Source: Tenacibaculum haliotis
Lineage (GTDB): Bacteria; Bacteroidota; Bacteroidia; Flavobacteriales; Flavobacteriaceae
DNA: 64,000 bases
Reading direction: 5' to 3'
NCBI RefSeq assembly: GCF_025215075.1
Contig: NZ_JAOBTH010000026.1
Coordinates: 248,001-312,000 of the forward strand
Part shown: positions 62,514-64,000 of the stretch, one piece after another
How positions within the stretch are numbered: the stretch's first letter is position 1
Layout of the letters: the number at the start of each line of letters is the position of its first letter
Program-made: the position numbers and the translations under genes
The notes under the pieces: generated by a model
The model's database searches: none
Told to the model about the DNA's origin: nothing
The model's input: the letters and a program-made list of their open reading frames with translations, nothing else

Positions 62514-63734
62514 ATGAAAAAACCTCTTTCTAATATACTTGGCCCTGGGCTATTATTTGCTGGTGCTGCCATAGGAGTTTCTCATTTAGTACAATCAACT
62601 AGAGCTGGTGCCGACTTTGGCTTTGGGTTACTTTGGGCGTTATTAATTGTTAATATTTTTAAATATCCATTTTTTCAGTTTGGTCCTCGTTATGCTGCTG
62701 CAACAGGAGAAACTCTATTAGATGGTTATAAAAAATTAGGCAAAGGTGTTTTGATGAGCTATTACATCTTAAATTTTATGATGATGTTCATATTTCAAGC
62801 TACATTAACAATTGTAACTGCTAGTTTGGCTTCAACTATTTTTGGTTTCACTAACGATCTCGTAATTTGGTCTTTAATTATCCTACTACTTAGTGTTGGA
62901 ATTTTAGGAATTGGTAAATACAAATTATTAGACAACCTAATGAAGTATATTATTGCAATACTAACCATAAGTACCGTTATTGCCGTAAGTATTGCATTAT
63001 TTAGCACTCAAAAGGGATTTAGTTTTCAGCAAATTATACCAAGCGGAACGGCTCAGATTACTTTTTTAATTGCTTTTTTAGGATGGATGCCTGCTCCTTT
63101 AGACATTTCTATTTGGCACTCTATTTGGTCTGTTGAAAAAAGTAAAACTACGTTTGAAAAAATTAAACCCAAGTACGCTATATTCGATTTTAATGTAGGT
63201 TATATTGGTACACTTTTTTTAGGAGTTTGTTTTGTAATACTTGGTGCATTGGTTATGTTTCAATCTGGAGAGTCTTTTTCATCTAAAGGAACTATTTTTG
63301 CTTCACAGTTAATCCATTTATACACAAAAAACCTAGGTGACTTCTCCTATTTATTTATAGGTATTGCTGCTTTTACAACCATGTTTAGTACTACTTTAAC
63401 TACTTTAGATGCTTCACCGAGAGCCATGTCAATAACCTCGAATTTATTATTCAATAAAAAAACAAAATTAAATTATTGGTTTTGGATGTTCTTATTAACC
63501 ATTGGTACTTCTGTTGTTTTAAAATACTTTTTAGCTGATATGGGATTCTTAGTTAAAATTGCTACTGTAGTTTCTTTTTTAACAGCTCCTTTTTACGCTA
63601 TTTTAAACTATATACTCATTACTAGTAAGCACACTCCAAAAAAAAATCAACCAAAATTACCTCTGCGTATTTTAAGTATTAGTGGTATCGTTTTTTTAAT
63701 CGTATTTAGTCTTTGGTTTTTAATCAATTTATAA
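62514..63734 (+). CDS. NRAMP-like transporter lacking the DPGN motif
   Basis: A 406-residue membrane protein with about eleven helices in the NRAMP (SLC11) family fold: an N-terminal [28 protein letters not shown] in TM1 and [18 protein letters not shown] in TM6. The metal-ligand motif DPGN of TM1 is absent (the position reads AAIGVSH), while the Met of TM6 (GWMPAP) is present. It is therefore a divergent NRAMP-related protein whose substrate may be another divalent cation or a different ion. It follows an ECF sigma gene and an operator-like repeat. Confidence 0.8.
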   Translation: MKKPLSNILGPGLLFAGAAIGVSHLVQSTRAGADFGFGLLWALLIVNIFKYPFFQFGPRYAAATGETLLDGYKKLGKGVLMSYYILNFMMMFIFQATLTIVTASLASTIFGFTNDLVIWSLIILLLSVGILGIGKYKLLDNLMKYIIAILTISTVIAVSIALFSTQKGFSFQQIIPSGTAQITFLIAFLGWMPAPLDISIWHSIWSVEKSKTTFEKIKPKYAIFDFNVGYIGTLFLGVCFVILGALVMFQSGESFSSKGTIFASQLIHLYTKNLGDFSYLFIGIAAFTTMFSTTLTTLDASPRAMSITSNLLFNKKTKLNYWFWMFLLTIGTSVVLKYFLADMGFLVKIATVVSFLTAPFYAILNYILITSKHTPKKNQPKLPLRILSISGIVFLIVFSLWFLINL

Positions 63735-63746
63735 TACTTTTCTTCG

Positions 63747-63754
63747 TAAATTTG
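63747..63754 (+). promoter_or_regulatory. -7 box of lipA
   Basis: TAAATTTG, matching TAnnTTTG, 20 bases before the ATG at 63775. Confidence 0.45.
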
Positions 63755-63774
63755 CTATTCAATTTTTCATTAAA

Positions 63775-64000
63775 ATGGCAAACGAATCTGTAGTATTACC
63801 AGAAAGAGTAAAAAAACCAAAATGGTTACGTGTAAAATTACCTGTAGGTAAAAAATATACCGACTTAAGAGGTTTAGTAGATAAATACAAATTGAATACT
63901 ATTTGTACCAGTGGTAGCTGTCCTAATATGGGAGAATGTTGGGGAGAAGGTACTGCAACATTCATGATTTTAGGTAATGTATGTACCCGTTCTTGCGGAT
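63775..64000 (+). CDS. lipA: Lipoyl synthase (3' end outside window)
   Basis: Radical SAM enzyme that inserts two sulfurs into octanoyl-protein to make lipoyl cofactors. The visible 75 residues begin [22 protein letters not shown] and show the auxiliary-cluster Cys motif ([16 protein letters not shown]) and the start of the radical SAM cluster motif (NVCTRSCG). The rest lies beyond the window. Confidence 0.93.
   Translation, partial: MANESVVLPERVKKPKWLRVKLPVGKKYTDLRGLVDKYKLNTICTSGSCPNMGECWGEGTATFMILGNVCTRSCG

Noticed and set aside
1..64000. Prophage, transposon, tRNA or rRNA genes
   Set aside because: I looked on both strands and saw no integrase, transposase, phage structural gene or tRNA cloverleaf; base composition is even.

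Overview
The window is AT-rich chromosomal DNA of a member of the Bacteroidota, most likely a marine Flavobacteriaceae of the Tenacibaculum/Polaribacter type (genus is my inference). The evidence is: many flavobacterial families (DUF4290, DUF6495-like, DUF1573, DUF2807, YHYH, SatD/DUF3307); promoters with a -7 box TAnnTTTG and a -33 TTTG rather than E. coli-type boxes; little sign of Shine-Dalgarno sites; a MurA with Asp in place of the catalytic Cys; and a DnaJ with only two zinc motifs. I see no prophage, transposase, integrase, CRISPR array, tRNA or rRNA. Composition and coding style are even throughout.

Layout. 1-3.6 kb: a tandem-domain amidohydrolase (5' end outside the window) and a partner that has lost its metal ligands. 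3.7-10.4 kb: two SpoU RNA methyltransferases, topoisomerase III, a REP-like repeat pair, a sirtuin, a DUF6495-like protein and an M23 peptidase. 10.4-15.7 kb: two unrelated-length aconitases in tandem with a structured noncoding element between them. 16.0-18.4 kb: RNase P RNA, a candidate small RNA, dnaJ and grpE. 18.4-23.6 kb: a secreted LolA/DUF6503-like protein, murA, DUF4290, and a UvrD/PcrA helicase. 23.7-25.7 kb: a SatD-DUF3307 operon with an operator-like repeat array. 25.7-31.5 kb: mercaptopyruvate sulfurtransferase, a dicarboxylate symporter, DUF937, DUF6787-like, a Crp-like regulator, an outer-membrane protein and a hydrolase. 31.5-38.7 kb: mscS, parC, a small membrane protein, parE, guaB. 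38.9-46.4 kb: a membrane metal-dependent hydrolase, a TPMT-type methyltransferase, a flavin-binding/4-TM/porin module, a 5'-nucleotidase lipoprotein, a zinc-peptidase candidate, HMG-CoA lyase. 46.5-50.1 kb: an ECF sigma factor, a putative anti-sigma and beta-helix exported proteins. 50.1-57.2 kb: valS, DUF1573, an aspartyl protease with PDZ, an aminotransferase and murB. 57.2-60.6 kb: an operon of four predicted lipoproteins (sulfatase, YHYH, MORN, SCO). 60.6-64 kb: aquaporin, a small Cys-rich protein, a second ECF sigma, an NRAMP-like transporter and the start of lipA.

Most notable for follow-up. (1) The exported FMN-binding protein, its zero-gap 4-TM partner and the neighbouring porin: both promoters carry copies of a 24-27 bp AT-rich palindromic motif, placed between the -33 and -7 boxes of the flavoprotein gene and flanking the porin promoter. 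This looks like a small metal- or redox-controlled extracytoplasmic electron-transfer regulon. (2) The tightly spaced four-lipoprotein operon combining a Cys-type sulfatase, a YHYH protein, a MORN protein and a SCO copper/thiol protein. (3) A short candidate RNA gene between rnpB and dnaJ with its own -7 box, 5' hairpin and strong terminator. (4) An ECF sigma/anti-sigma/beta-helix island.
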